DNA of 64,000 bases from Porites lobata (lineage: Eukaryota; Cnidaria; Anthozoa; Scleractinia; Poritidae). Below are positions 45,916 through 59,440 of this stretch, one piece after another. A program made the position numbers and the translations under genes. Under the pieces are notes generated by a model. The model was not told where the DNA came from, ran no database searches, and was given only the letters and a program-made list of their open reading frames with translations. The stretch spans positions 1,171,001-1,235,000 of the forward strand of contig CALNXK010000105.1 in the NCBI GenBank assembly GCA_942486035.1, read 5' to 3'. Every line of letters starts with the position of its first letter. The stretch's first letter is position 1.

Positions 45916-46229
45916 TCAATAGGCATAAGCAAAACAACAACTGTACGTACATCACCATTTTTTGTGCATTTCTTTCCCGCCACTCCACAACTACGACGCG
46001 AAAATACCTAATTTAACGTTTTAAGAAGGGCGTAAACCGTGCTAGCGACAACGAAATTTTCTTCCCTTTTCTGAACTTGGATATTGTTCGAAGGAATTCG
46101 ACTTCAGGAGAGTTTGACTGCAAATGACTAAAAAGTGAGTTGGAATAATCGCAATGAAGAATGAAACAACGCAATTACTATTTTTAACCTGTACGTAATG
46201 AACCAGAAAAACTGGTGTAGCTATCGTGA

Positions 46230-46690
46230 TGTGTATGGTTGCCACAGCCAGAGATTTCTGAAATTCCCTGACTTTTTTCTGGCAAATTTAAAATTTCCCT
46301 GACCAACTGAATTAACAATTTCACAAATCAGTCCTGATAATGGACTCAACACCCCGGCCCCCTCACAGCCTGATCCCCTCCAGCCATTTATTTATGCTTT
46401 CAGCAAGCCAAATGCAATATACATGAATTAATAGTTCCTCAACATAACGTGCAAAAATGATTGACTTTTTTGAAACCCAACATCAGCTTGTTGTTCAATT
46501 TCATGAACAAATTGTACCAATAAAACACGATCATGTCCGTAAAATGTATACAAATGTACTCTTAAAAATTCACTTCCCCTGACTTCTTTCCAAGACTTCA
46601 ATTTTCCCTGACTCGAAGTGAAATTGCCCGACTTTTCCCTGACCTTGAGGAAAATTTATTTTCCTTGACAATTTCCTGACCCGGCTGTGT
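46230..46690. repeat. Degenerate repeat with CCCTGAC motifs
   Basis: TTCCCTGACTTTTT, TTTCCCTGACC and similar motifs occur at both ends of the segment (46262-46305 and 46575-46680) around a unique centre, as in an old interspersed element. Confidence 0.4.
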
Positions 46691-46839
46691 ATCGTTCAGA
46701 AGTCTTTCAAACATTTTCTATTCAGGACATTAAGTGATCGCGCAATCCGGCGTGACACCAAGAAACATCATCAAATTCATTGCTGACTGAGTAGGTTTGT
46801 GTACTGCTACTAACACAAAAAAAAAGTTTGATCACATTA

Positions 46840-47296
46840 CTCCATGGACTTGGTTGCTCACCATCGAAGAGCTACTACGCTTACGTGATGTAACCATGAT
46901 CTTTAAATGTCTCAATGGTCTTGCACCCAGTTACTTAAGTACTTATAATTGAAAAACACCCAGAAACTCAGGGCTTCTAAATATTGGAACAGTCTTTTCA
47001 ATGATATTATAAACTCTGCCTCTGTTAAGTTTTTTAAAAGGAGTGCCAGGCTTGAGGTCAGAATGCGAAAATAGAGCATTTACCAGTAGTTTGTTGATCT
47101 TTTTTAATTAATTGTTTATTAGCTTTTTATTTTTCATAATTTTAGTTTTAGCATTCAAATTCAATTGTAACTTAAGTTTGTCTTTTATACCTGTGATTTT
47201 TAGTTATTTCGTAAATTACTTAACCTAATGAGTTCTGTAAATTAATTCTGAAAAACCTAATTGGGAGAATTAATAAAACGTATTGTATTGTGTTAA
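46840..47296 (+). mobile_element. 3' end of a LINE element
   Basis: In one frame the text reads LRDVTMIFKCLNGLAPSYLS, matching the usual C-terminal motif of CR1/L2-like LINE polyproteins (MIFKCLNGLAPSYL). Frameshifts and stops follow. The element ends with AATAAAACG and TATTGTATTGTGTT, a short tandem tail typical of this group. Confidence 0.6.
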
Positions 47297-50200
47297 TCTA
47301 CAGACTTTTAAAGAAGGATGAGGACCTTGGCCCTGCACGATAAAGATACAAGAAAGTCAACCATCAATAAGTACTGTAGAATTATGAAAGACGAAATAGA
47401 AAGGAAAAATAAAATTGTTCTTTTCAATATGAAATGACAGTTTAAGTTGAGAAAATAAAGTTTGAAGAAAAATGACTAATGAATAATCCATACTGTTGTC
47501 TTTGCTTTTCGTCCAGTTGTTATATTTTGGATAAGTTTTGCCACAAAAGAATCACCAAGCCTTTGAAACCATTTCATAAGAAATTCAGTATCAGAAAAAC
47601 GTTGGTAGATCAGGTTCAGCTACTCGATAGCTTGGATTTTGGGGAAAAATAAAATACCATAAATTCTATTCAAATTAAACATTGATAATTTCGCTTCTTT
47701 TTAATGTTTTCGGATTTTTTTTTTCTTTCATAAAGAACGTGGTGATCCCCGTGAAAGCTCAGACAAACGTGACCTGCGAGAAAGAATTGTTTAGTTTAAT
47801 TTATCTAATGTTTACTTTAAAAGAACAAACGCTTTTTCTAGTATTTTGGGGCAAAAATGAGCAAGTCTACCATTGCACGCAATGATACTTGAAGGCTATG
47901 TTCACACTATACTGATAGCTTTTCGGATAACAAGAATAGCTATCAGATATAGTATCAACAGCAACGGAGCAGAACTGGAACAAGGTCGTTCACACACATC
48001 GAACATCGTGCCGGAGCGCTTGGCCGAGAGGGTTTGGTGATCTAAATCCCAGGCCTCACTCATGAATATTTATTAGTGTCTCAGTTGATTCCAGGCCTCG
48101 TTCCTACTTCACTACCGCGACTGTCCGATACCTGTTAACAACGAACCAGAACTTAACTGATATGTGACGCTCCACCTCCTAGATCGGCAAGGCGCAGCTT
48201 AAGCTCCGTTAACCTGACAAATCGCTTTGAAATAAGCTTATCCGATATGGTTTTCGGGCCGGCGCAAGAGCTATCCTCGCCAAATGAATACGTTGCATAT
48301 ATTAAATAATATGCGACATTGGATAAGGTTCATTGAATTTTTTTGTATACAGTGAAGAATGTGTGACAACATAAATTTACTTCATCAAGTTCCATGGTTT
48401 ATAATTATTATCCATTAGATGAATAACTTACACGCGAAATAAATTACGCGCGCTGCGAAAGGAGAAAAGAGAAGAAAAGAAATAAAGTAAAGTTATAAAC
48501 TTCTGAAACACTTAGATAGTTTTCCCAAAACGTGCACGCAAACACAACCCTATTTTTTCCAAGATTTGGCGATGTCAGTCACTTCAATTTCTGGTTAAAA
48601 AGGACAGCTACTTTGAACTCAACTGCAGAGAACCCGCATTTAAGACAAATAGTAAAGGGATTAATGCTGGTCAGACTAACTATGGAGTAAAAATTTAAGT
48701 GCATAACGAGCAATTGATGTATTCAAATCAACAGCTGTAATTCAAAATGATTGTTGCATGCCTCTGATAAATTTTTAACTATAATTTCTCATTGCGAGGC
48801 ATAAAACCAGACAGCAGCTAGAAATCGAGCAATTCGTCTTTTGATGGCCTAATAAATTTATTGTCTAGAACATTTTTATAAGTTTAAATGATCAATATTG
48901 ATAATAGCGCATTTAGAGTACCTACTTTCTTTTCTTCGTGCAAGAATTCACACTTTGACAAAAGAAATTGCATACTAATCCATTTTGAGCAAAACAAGTA
49001 CTTGTTATGGTATGAAGGTGCAAAGCAAGCTACGGGACACGAAAAAATTCCGCATTCGAGAAAGAGAACGAAGAGAACAGAGAATTATCTTTAGACCGAC
49101 AGAATTCCATTCATAAAAAATGCAAAATTAACAAGCCCGTTTCATCTACTAAAAACCTTAAAAATATCAAGGGCAGTGCAAAAGGGCTTTTAAAGAGGTT
49201 TCGTTTGAATGGTCACACTATATGAGTTCGTTCCTCAACTCAAACGTTGCAAGTGCAGGTTCCGACAGGTTCCTATAGCTGGCGGCAATGGGAGTGAAAA
49301 CACATTCAAATTGAAACCGGTTAAAAAAAAAAAAACCACACACGACTTAATCTGATATTAAATGATGGCCCTCTACAAGAACCCTTCGATAGTAGGTCTT
49401 TCCAATGGCTTGCTAGCCCGGCCTTCACACGTTTTTAACCGATTTCTATCATAACAGGGAATATCTAAGGCTTGAATTCAAGCACAGTCGTGAAGGAATT
49501 TGCTTCAAAGAAAGATTTTTTAAGAACTTAAGAGAGAAAAAGTCACATTAACTCTTTTGTGTTTCGGTATTGTTTCAACTCGAAAGATAGCTGCAGGGCA
49601 CGAAAAATTTCCGCATAGGAGAAAGAGAAAGTAATAAACACTCCGTATAAAAATTCCAGGGAATTTTCCTGTTTTAAACAAACTCTTATTTATGGATTAT
49701 TAATGGAAGGTCAGGGCACCTAGATCAGCCCCTTGATGACTTATTATTTTGAAAATAGTTTTTAATTAAATACCCTGCATTGTTGTACAATACTGTCATT
49801 TCACAACTACTATTATAAATACAGTCAAATGCCATTAATACTGACACTGAATGTTGCAGAACAGTGTAAAAGAAAGATTGGGCTCATAAGTATATGGAGA
49901 CCATTACACTTTGAGGGTGAACATTTCACTGCGGTGTTAATTTGACATTTTTTATGATTCGACTAGGAGCAAAACCAGTTAGTTTTAAGATACCTGTTTT
50001 ACAACCATTCAAACGGTGTTTAATTAGGACTTTCATGCATAGAAAACATGATGGATAACACAAGAGCCAAAAGATAAAACAAAAAGTACTTATTGTGGTT
50101 CTAGGTGAAAAAGGAATTTGAAACAAAAGACCTTTCTCGGTAGTTGGGATCTTAAAAACCACTTTCTTTTAAGGAGATCATGCAGAACCAAATATGGAAA

Positions 50201-51100
50201 TAAGAATCGATTCAGACAAAAGAGTAGCACAAAAACTACCTTCAAAGGTGCCGACCAGAGATTAGGTTGATTAAAATAGCATGCAACCTGGAATACCTGC
50301 AGGTAATGTTTCCTCAAAGCGAAGTTAACAGTTTTGGAAATAAAGAATTATCCACTTCTTCAGCGAAAATAACAGGTATCAGGCTAGTTCATGGAACTAT
50401 TATGACGATTTGCAACGTCAGTTCCATCTGATTTCAAGTGTGACCATGCAAATATAGACACATTTAATACGACATCTTGTCTTCTGAAACATGTGACATC
50501 GCATATCAATAACCCAAAATATTTTGTAAAATGGTTTTGACCTCCCTTTTTTGTTCAAAATGTCTTAAGTGATGATATTTCTTTCGTGGAAACTAATTCT
50601 TGGCTTGAATTCACAGTTATAGAATGCTAATCTTAATGTGTTGCCATTGACTACGGGGAAGTGTTGTCTGTTTTGTTAAATCTATAAAAAAAAATGCCAT
50701 AGGAGGACGAAGTCAGTAAATGGACAGACTGGCTGGGGATGGATGCCAAAGCAAAATGTCGCCTCAGTATACCGTCTAATAAATTGTTGATTTTCATTTG
50801 AAGGGAAAATAATACAAACTGACAAATGACTTTAGATATGAGCTTGTTGCGCAATGAAATTCATGGAGAGTACTAAGCAAAACATTCGGGAATTACAGAA
50901 TCGTAGCCTTTGATTTTGTCATCCAAATATTCAAAACAATGCACAATGACCAGGCAGGAAAGCAAATATTTCAGAGTCCGCTGATGAAAATAAACTTTGA
51001 TATAACAATTATCCCCGGGTTGAGCAGAATGGACATTTAGAGCAAATTTAAAACACCTCCGTCGCGGGATCAAAATATGTCATTACACAAGATTAGAAAT

Positions 51101-51350
51101 GCATGCTGATCATAGTAGTTATATACTGTGACAAGGGCCAAGTTGAATTCGAACGTCTGCGAGTTAAAGCGTAGACACGTGAAGAACGAAGCCATATAGT
51201 TGTTGGACATTGGAGCAGAATAAAGCATTAAAATTGCATGCTGGTCATAGCAATTATGAAATGCATCATGACTGTGACAGGGGGTCTATATGACTTCGAA
51301 AGTCTGCTTAGTTCGTTAAAGAGTCGACACGTCAAGAACAAATGTCATGG
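51101..51350. repeat. Diverged tandem duplication, about 137-bp period
   Basis: GCATGCTGATCATAGTAGTTAT at 51101 and GCATGCTGGTCATAGCAATTAT at 51238 begin two units. Both continue with ACTGTGACA, CGAA.GTCTGC, GTTAAAG and GACACGT.AAGAAC in the same order. Confidence 0.65.
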
Positions 51351-51638
51351 TTGATCCAAAGACAGTTTCAATAAATTTATCAGTACGAAAGATACTCAAA
51401 CATAGAAAGCAAGTATTAGTTAGTATTCTTAACGTTCCTCCCTCAAATATGAAAGAGGCTTTTCTAGTGGAAATGCTACTCGACAGAAAAGATAGGGCTC
51501 GCATTCACAACAAACAAGCTATCATTGACGTAAAACGACCGCCTGTGTAATGTACAAACACAAAACTTTCGTTTTCACAACCTGTCAGTGTTACAGAGCG
51601 CAACTGACTGATTGAAGGGCCAGTTTACATGGAGGTAA

Positions 51639-51742
51639 GGTAGCCCGCCTGTCCATGTATAATCTCTTATATAGTCACCCCACGTATCAGGTAAATGTGA
51701 TCACATTAAAATGACAGATTATATGGACAGGCGGGTTACCCC
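51639..51742. repeat. Foldback element
   Basis: GGTAGCCCGCCTGTCCAT at 51639-51656 is matched in inverse by ATGGACAGGCGGGTTACC near 51723-51740, with AATCT and AGATT extending the arms. Confidence 0.75.
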
Positions 51743-54700
51743 ACCTTAAAGCGGGTAACCTTATCTACGTGTGGTCCCTCACTGCATGTTCACAGGCCCT
51801 AAGAATGACTCTGATTAGCGAAACAAACGTCTCCCAAGAAATGGGAAAAAAATGCAGTAGAACACTTAAAACACTTGTTTATGGTTACGGTGATACCGTA
51901 ACCATCTTTGGTATCAAGCAAAACTAAAGATGCACTTGTCTTGGTGCAGGTGCACACACTGGTAAAAAGACTGTAATCTAAAAATGATGGTTATATTTAA
52001 GGGGCTGTGCCACGCCATTTGCTATCTTTTAAAAAAGCGGCTAAAACGTGCCCAGAAATAATTGTCCAGGCAATATTTGGACATCCAGACTGTTTCCTGC
52101 CGTCTCGTGTTGCTTAACGGGTGGCAAGAATGGATACAGAAAGAATTGGATTGGCAAAAACTAATAAGATTAAAGAAAGTTTACCTATTTGTGTCTGGTA
52201 GAGAAAAAAAAACTTGTTTTTGATTTCGAAAACACTATTTAGAATGCCACCAATGAAAATGGACCTACGTTATACTGTAATGCCGTGAAATAGGAAGGTC
52301 AAAAAGTCATGATCAGCTTATAAATTAGCGAAATCCAAAGATCAACATTTTTTTAAAAATATAAATAAAAAAGCATATGCAGAAAGGAGACTACCTAATG
52401 TATTGATGAATACTGGAAAACAAATTGACAAATAGTTGAACCTCCCAAAGAATCGAGCCACAGGGATCCCTTCCGAGAAGAGGTCCGGGCCCATCTACGT
52501 TATGGAAGATAATTTATTGCATGCAATGTCTAAGCTAGGATATGTGTAGTTCCATGTTGTCACTAAAGTTCTTCGTATATTCTAAGTAGCATTGTGAACA
52601 CAGTGAACATAGAGATCAGAGAATATGTCAAGTGGTCGCTTTCATGAGGTTAAAAACAACTGGAAAATCTGTAAACTTTCAGGCCCAAAAAGTAGTCGCA
52701 TGCGCGTACAGGAGGTGGTCGTTTACTAGAGATTCCAACTATAAGTCTCTGACTGGGAAAGCTTTGGTGTTTCGGATAGTTGGTCGCTTATGCGGGGTGG
52801 GGGTGGTGGCACATGGAGGTTCGGATGTGTTGATGAAAAAGTATATTTACCCAACAATCAGATAATGTAAGACGAAAAGGAGCAAAAATATCTTTTTAGT
52901 TATCCGAATATATATAAAATGTATGCGATTTCGAAATACTGTGGCATCATTGGTCAGTAGCCTCTGAGTGTATAAAGATAACCCGAATGCGGAAAAAACG
53001 TTTTGATGACGAATACGTTAGCAATTTTTTTTCCCGTTTTTGAAACTAACGCGGAAAATTTGAACAATGCAAAAAAAGAAAATAAGCATCTCGAGCAATA
53101 CAATAAATAAGAAAAACGTAATTAATCCACGTGAACTGCGAAGTACAAATGGACTGACAGGCCAAAGAGAGGATCATTAAGACAGAACTATCGACTAGCA
53201 TTACAGCTCGCAAAACTTCAATATGTAAATTTTTATTGCTTACAAGTTTGGCCTAGTTCTGTGTCAGCTGCATGGTACTTAATGGCATTTACAGGCATGG
53301 GTTTGAACTGCAGTATTGAGTATTACCCGATTTTATTTCTCAATCTATCCATCACTGTTCGCTGAAACGCACTGAGGTAGGCTGACATCAGAAATAGTTT
53401 CAACAAGGTAATCAAAAATGGAGGAAGATATAAGTTTTGGAAAGTACATGGTTTTCCGCATGGAGGAGGAAAATATACACCAGCACATTTAATTGGGAGC
53501 CGACCAGCATCCTTTTTCCTCTTCTTCTGTAAAAAAAGCCTCATGTAGCGAGCAGATGTGGACATGCGAGACGTATTACAAGGTGGGCTTAAGTGAGTCC
53601 AGGAAAATAAATGAACGTTCCCCGTTATTCAAAACAAAAAGGTAAGGTTACATGACACTTGTTTTAGCTACCCTTAGCACGCTAAATCTATGGTGGGCTT
53701 AAGTCAGTACCCCGTCCAGTGCGGGTATTCTGTGTGGGTGTTATCAACCGTGCGTTACCATTGGTAACCAAAGGTGAGTTACAAAGACAGCAGGAACAAA
53801 ATTCAATGGCAGAGAATATTTACACAGCAAGCACTAGGATTTTAGAGATTTATGCTTTACTTGGTGTGTAATGGGGCTGATGTAAATACGGAGGAAGCGA
53901 GGAAAGAAAAGATTACGGCAATATATCAAATTGGGATTTCACGGTGGATCTACCGGTCACTATAACATGTTAATTTAACCTGGCACTATGTGTTAAAATT
54001 TATTGAAGGCAGTCTATTGCAACTATGTTAATCATCGCTTCCTTTATTGGAAGACATTTGCACAGATAAAACTCGAGAAGCAAATTAAAATTTCTATGTG
54101 TATGTGTTGTCTGACGTTCAAAAGTCTCTGAAAGTAGTAGTTTGGTCCACTTGTCTATCCTAAAACATTTAAGGCAGTTCAACACACCGTATGCACATCT
54201 AGACGGCCATGTCGCTAATCTGTTGGATGGAGATTTCGTGAACTTTAAAATAGTCCAGATCATGAGAAGAAAATGGAAGAAGATTAATATCATCCATATA
54301 TTACTCAAAATAACAACATCAATTATCGACAACAACTGCTAATAGATACTTCTAACGTCCCGGGTTGTTACTGCAGAGCCTGGTTTCTTTTTTTTCTTCC
54401 AATAAATGAAATCAGAGATATATCAAATTGTTTTGTCCAAAAGTCAAACGTTCGGCACTGTTAGACCCTGGATGTTGAATTTGGATGAAATTAAAGGTGA
54501 ATCACTGTTTTGACATCTTTGATGTGCAGCCAAAATGCTATGTGAACACTCCGTTGATTCGTGTCACAAATTGTTTTGCGCCCACTCTAATGAACGATCA
54601 GGAGCTACCACGATTGACACAGTCAAAATTCTGAGTTTCTTGTCAAGTTTTACCTCTGGAACACCTACCAAGGTGCTACGATTCTCAGTCCCCATATTAA

Positions 54701-57700
54701 TTATACATGGTATCCAGCTATGCAAATAACAATCATGATGCATTATTACAAAGCTGATAGAGTATGCAAAATCTAACAGTTTGAGGAGAAAAAATTGCCT
54801 TAAAAACTTTCGCTTACTTTTACTAATGATTATCATTTTCTTGTTCGAGAACATGATCGTAACTATTTTTTATATTCATTTAACTATCAATTTTATTACC
54901 CAGGTTTTTTTAATCAAAAAGGCAAAGCGGAATTTTCTTTTGCCTTAGGCAATAACAATATTGTACAAATTTGTTGAAATGTGAGTAGTTCAAAACACCT
55001 TTTGTACTCAAAGCGGAAATTTTAGCTGTCCTTTGTTTAAAGCAAACCACTAACGAGCAAATGAACAAAAGAGTCCTAGTGCGAAATGTTAATTGTTATG
55101 GACTTTTAAACTCACTTGCTTTGTTACACGAAAAACAAGATGTTTTTCTAGCAAAGACAGAACTAGCAAGCCGGTCAAAAGGAAAACAGGAAAAGGGGTG
55201 TTTATTGTTTAACTACCTGGAGCGAATTGAGCAAATTTATCAGTTACCTTCATCTTTTGCAAACCAGTAGAATTAGTGATTCTTTGATCCTAACCCACAA
55301 ACCAGAGCTTTCTCTTGGCGCAATAAGGCCTTTAATACTTGAGAAAAAAAGAAGAGAAAAATCCTTGCAGAGCCTAATTTTATAATGACGAGCCGTATGG
55401 TAACTGAATTATGTGCTCGTATTTTTCACACAATAATTATTACGTCACACTCAGTAACAATCCCGTTCATTAGTCTACCATACACAGTTCTGTTCTCTTT
55501 CAAACAAATGTATCCATAACGTATCTAGAAAAAGAGCGACAAGGAGGAAAACCGCTCGCAAAAAGTCTCTTTTACGAGGAATGACTACATTGTTTTCGCG
55601 AGATAACGGCAGCATGTCTATAATACGCAACACGCAAAGTGGACTTTAAAGATTAAAAGGCTTTAGAACTCCATTCCTTATCTTGCTGTTTTACAATGAG
55701 AATGTTTTTATTCAATAAAATGATAAACATCGTTCAAACAGGAAAGTTTTCGTACCCTGCAGCTATCACCCATTAAAATGTATTGTGTTCGATCTCAAAT
55801 TAAACGTTGCGGTCTGTAATTGCAATTCCACAAAATCGTCTCCCCAGAAACAGGGAAATTACGCTTGGCTATAGAATTACGAGATGTAATCAGGCTTAGT
55901 TCGGTGGGAGTTAATGCGTCAATCTCAGCTCGAAACAAACAAACAAACTTAACAAAGACTGAGGCGTATCTAGGATTTATTTAAACCCCTTACAGCTGTA
56001 AATCTAGGGGGCATCCGAGGACATGCTTCCCGGAACATTTTGAAATTCTAATGATCAGAAATGAATTCTAGCCTTTTGGCGGCAAATCAAAGGATTTTAA
56101 TCAGTAATGGTGAAGGGAATTCTTAAATATTTTTGTTGTATAATTTTCTCAGAAGGCCACGTTTTCGTCTCTAACTACAAATTTTAGATGTTACCAGTTT
56201 CAGCTAAATCAGGGGGCTCTACCCAATCCCCCAGGAGCAATCCCTTGATTTTCCCCCGGTATGATCATTGTAAGATCAGAAGACGCCGTCAAAGTGTTAA
56301 ACACGGAGTCTCAGGTGGTACTCTATAGGGACTAGTCTGCTTTGGGATTTACTCACTTAAAGAGAACGGGACAAAACTAAAAGAAACTATTACTTTAAAA
56401 CAGAGAGATGAATATCACTATAACTATAATTACAAGGTTTAAAGTTATATGTCATTAGAATGGTGGGTAATAAATTCGCTTGGAATCGAAGAGAAGCAAC
56501 CAAACTGCTTAATACATTTCATGAGCTTGATTGCTGTTATATTTAGGTGTGCATGTGTGTTTTTATTACGTACGTTAAGGTATTAGTAATTAGTTATTCC
56601 TTTTAAGTACAAAAGACACTGCCTACGCAACTATTTCCATGATGAGAGGATTCGAATGATCCTACAGATGATCACTTACTATTACAAAATGGATAAGCAA
56701 AATCGAGCTTCTCGTTTTGAACTGCACAACTTACAGATCCACACCCGAAAATCGTTGGAATAAAGATATACTTAATTGACCTTCAATCTTAGGAGGACAC
56801 TAGTTAAGTCCAATTTAGTGCAACGCTTGGCTTTCCCTAAAATGCTTTCTTTTAAGTTAAATTGAGCAAGGAGTCAATATCGATAAAGCGAGTAGGAGAC
56901 GGATGGAACTATTTAAGATGACAATATAAACTGCAAATATTGGAAGATGTTCTTCTTGGGCAAAGAAATTAAACAACACTAAATATTTAACAACAACACC
57001 TACGTTTGGTTTCACTTGATAATGACGCAGTTTTTCACTTAAGCAAATGTCCGTTATAATATCTATTAGGGAGGAAGGATATTTTGACAACTTTTGTAAA
57101 ATGAGACACTTTTCGTGCAAAAATGAAGTATACGTCGTCATGTACTAAAGGAAAAGAGAAAATGGAAAGTATGCCCACGGACGATCCGTAGCAATCTTTA
57201 ACTGTAATCATAAATATGCAGGTTATCGAATGATCACTCAAGTAGAATGACCCCTGTTTAGTTTATAATATACACGCTTACTGAGATGTTATTTTCTCTT
57301 CCACACCATTAGAAAGAAAATGGCTCTTCTTGCCCTTTTCTTGTCTTTAAGGAATGTATTCACCTGTCTCTTTTTTAATTTCTTTGACCTTGGAGATATA
57401 CTTGGCCGATACACGAGAACGTGACCACTAACGTGTTTTTTGCCTGGTAATACGTGCATATGTCAAGACGCAAAGTGCACAGAAACAATATTGACTAACA
57501 CGCCGGGAAAATAACCCACTTACGGTTTATGAAATAACAGTGAATATTTACCACTAATTGTTATTGCAATCCCAATATATGACCTCCGAAAAGTCTTGAA
57601 AACGAGAACACCTGTTAGTTTACGTTCTTTATTTCTTTTTATCATTATTTTTGTCTTTGCAATCTTACGAATCTATCGTTATAAAAAGTTCTGTCTCTTG

Positions 57701-59440
57701 AGTTTGAAAACGCAAAAATATATACCAACTGATGCATTTTTACAAACCTAAGACGTGAATTAATTAAGAACAGCACAATGTCACAAGTTCATTAGGCCCC
57801 ATAAATCGGCATGAAGTTCATTGGGACGGAAATGGTTTACAGCTACGTGTTTCCTAAAGCCCAAACTCGAGGATGGTTTACAAACTCTCTCATAACAAAA
57901 AGGATGCAACCTTATTTAAAATTCAGTGTATTTCTACCGACAATAGTTTTCCAACCGCTTTCAACATTTCGTTTTATAGTGGTCTTGCTTTACTTCCTTG
58001 ACGTACTCCTCTGTGATTGCAAAACGAACTATTTTCTCCTAATTATTGTTCTGAGGTTTAGAAAAGAAATAGTCATCTGCATGCACTCTAATCGGGTCCA
58101 TATTGGTTGAAACTGTTGCTAAAGAATTCACTTAAGCTTGAACCATTTTCATCAACAGCTATAGTTTGTTTTTAAAATCTCGTTAGTAAACAGTTTCATG
58201 CAAATATAGCGGTATTGACAAGCGCCTTCATATATTTATAAGTTTTTCGATATTCCTCGGGGTTTGCTCAGTAAACGTTTTCCCTTGGACTTACAAGTAC
58301 CTAATTAGAATTGAAACACAGAGCTAATGAAGAACTTGCTTTTTCTGCTCGTTCTTGCTGTACCGAATAAAATCAAAGCTCCCATATTTATGTTCCGTTA
58401 TTGCATTCAAGATCATTTTGCACGATAGTATAATTGGTTAATTGTGCGTGTCACGTTTTAAATAGTTATCTACCTGATCAAAAAATTTTCAAAAATTGAG
58501 AAAGATTACACTCACAGCGCACAGGGGATCATGTTTGACTTTCATTCCGGTTTAATTCGTCATACAACTGTAAAAATGAGCGTAACCGGTCGTAGCTTTA
58601 TGCGATGAGTTAATTTTGCAAGAAGCAATATTGTGTATCGCCAAAATTGAAGCCTGCGTCTGTGATCCAAGTGAATTCATTTATGACGGAGAAAAAATTG
58701 AAAAGCATTAACCGCTGAACAAAAGCAACCGTAGGCTCTTCGCAATTTGGTTTGCTTCCTCCTTGCAGAAGGGAATACTAGCAACCGAAATGCGTCAAAT
58801 CTCTGCTTATTATCTACTCGTCGTAATAAACTATACACAACTTCAACAAGATTTCAAGAAAAAATCATTCAGAAACCGAGTGGTTTGCATCGCTTTTCAG
58901 GCAGTTGCCGTGGCAACCATGATTGATTGACGGCCACTCATCTCATTTGTGAAACAGATAATTGAAAATGCACAACAAATTCCGGGTTCCGTTCTTTTGG
59001 GGCGTCGAGCCCATGGGAAACGGATACATTTATGCGGATTACACAAACACATGGAAAGAAATGTTATACAGCAGAGAGAATAGCCGATTTCATTCGAAGA
59101 CAGCTTGCATTATATGGGTGAGCAGATTAAAGACATATTAACCCTAATGACACTACTAAAGACACGAAGGATGTGTTCAAAGCTTAACTTTGACAAGGGT
59201 TGTATCTGTAGAATACACACAGTTGTATTCCGCACACAACAAAATGCCTTATACTCAGCAATTAAATGGGGCTGCGCCACCTTTGCTCCCATTCAACTGA
59301 ATTTAATCCTTTCCTGGGCTGATGAGATCCACAGTTGACAAGACATGCAGTTAGAACCGAGGTCTTCGAAGAACCAATTGAAGTATTTGGATCAAATGGA
59401 AGCTTTTAAAGTAAGGAAAGATTTAATGAGTGATTGACAG

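Larger units (their letters stand above)
47297..59440. other. Long intergenic stretch, no gene recognised
   Basis: AT-rich. Items seen: a repeat with TAGCTTTTCGGATAAC and mirrored GATAGCTATT motifs (47890-48300), a duplicated segment of about 50 bp (49025-49080 and 49591-49640), a tandem duplication (51101-51350), a foldback element (51639-51742), and a repeat with GGTGGTCGCTT-like motifs (52440-52830). Minus-strand frames of 65-111 residues at 49.9-51.1, 53.3-54.9 and 56.8-57.2 kb lack clear splice sites or domains. A gene with short exons could still be missed here. Confidence 0.4.

Noticed and set aside
54564..54854. Minus-strand frame with a protein-like stretch ending VVAPDRSLEWAQNNL
   Set aside because: It reads plausibly, but I found no splice partner, domain or repeat evidence, so it is not called.
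58327..58440. Signal-peptide-like start MKNLLFLLVLAVPNKIKA as first exon of the EF-hand gene
   Set aside because: No phase-1 GT donor follows in frame, and the frame closes soon after. A similar start at 57320 (MALLALFLSLR) has the same problem.
59349..59412. Possible exon just before the EF-hand exon
   Set aside because: Frame and splice sites exist, but it would leave an intron of about 28 bp to the next exon, which is too short.
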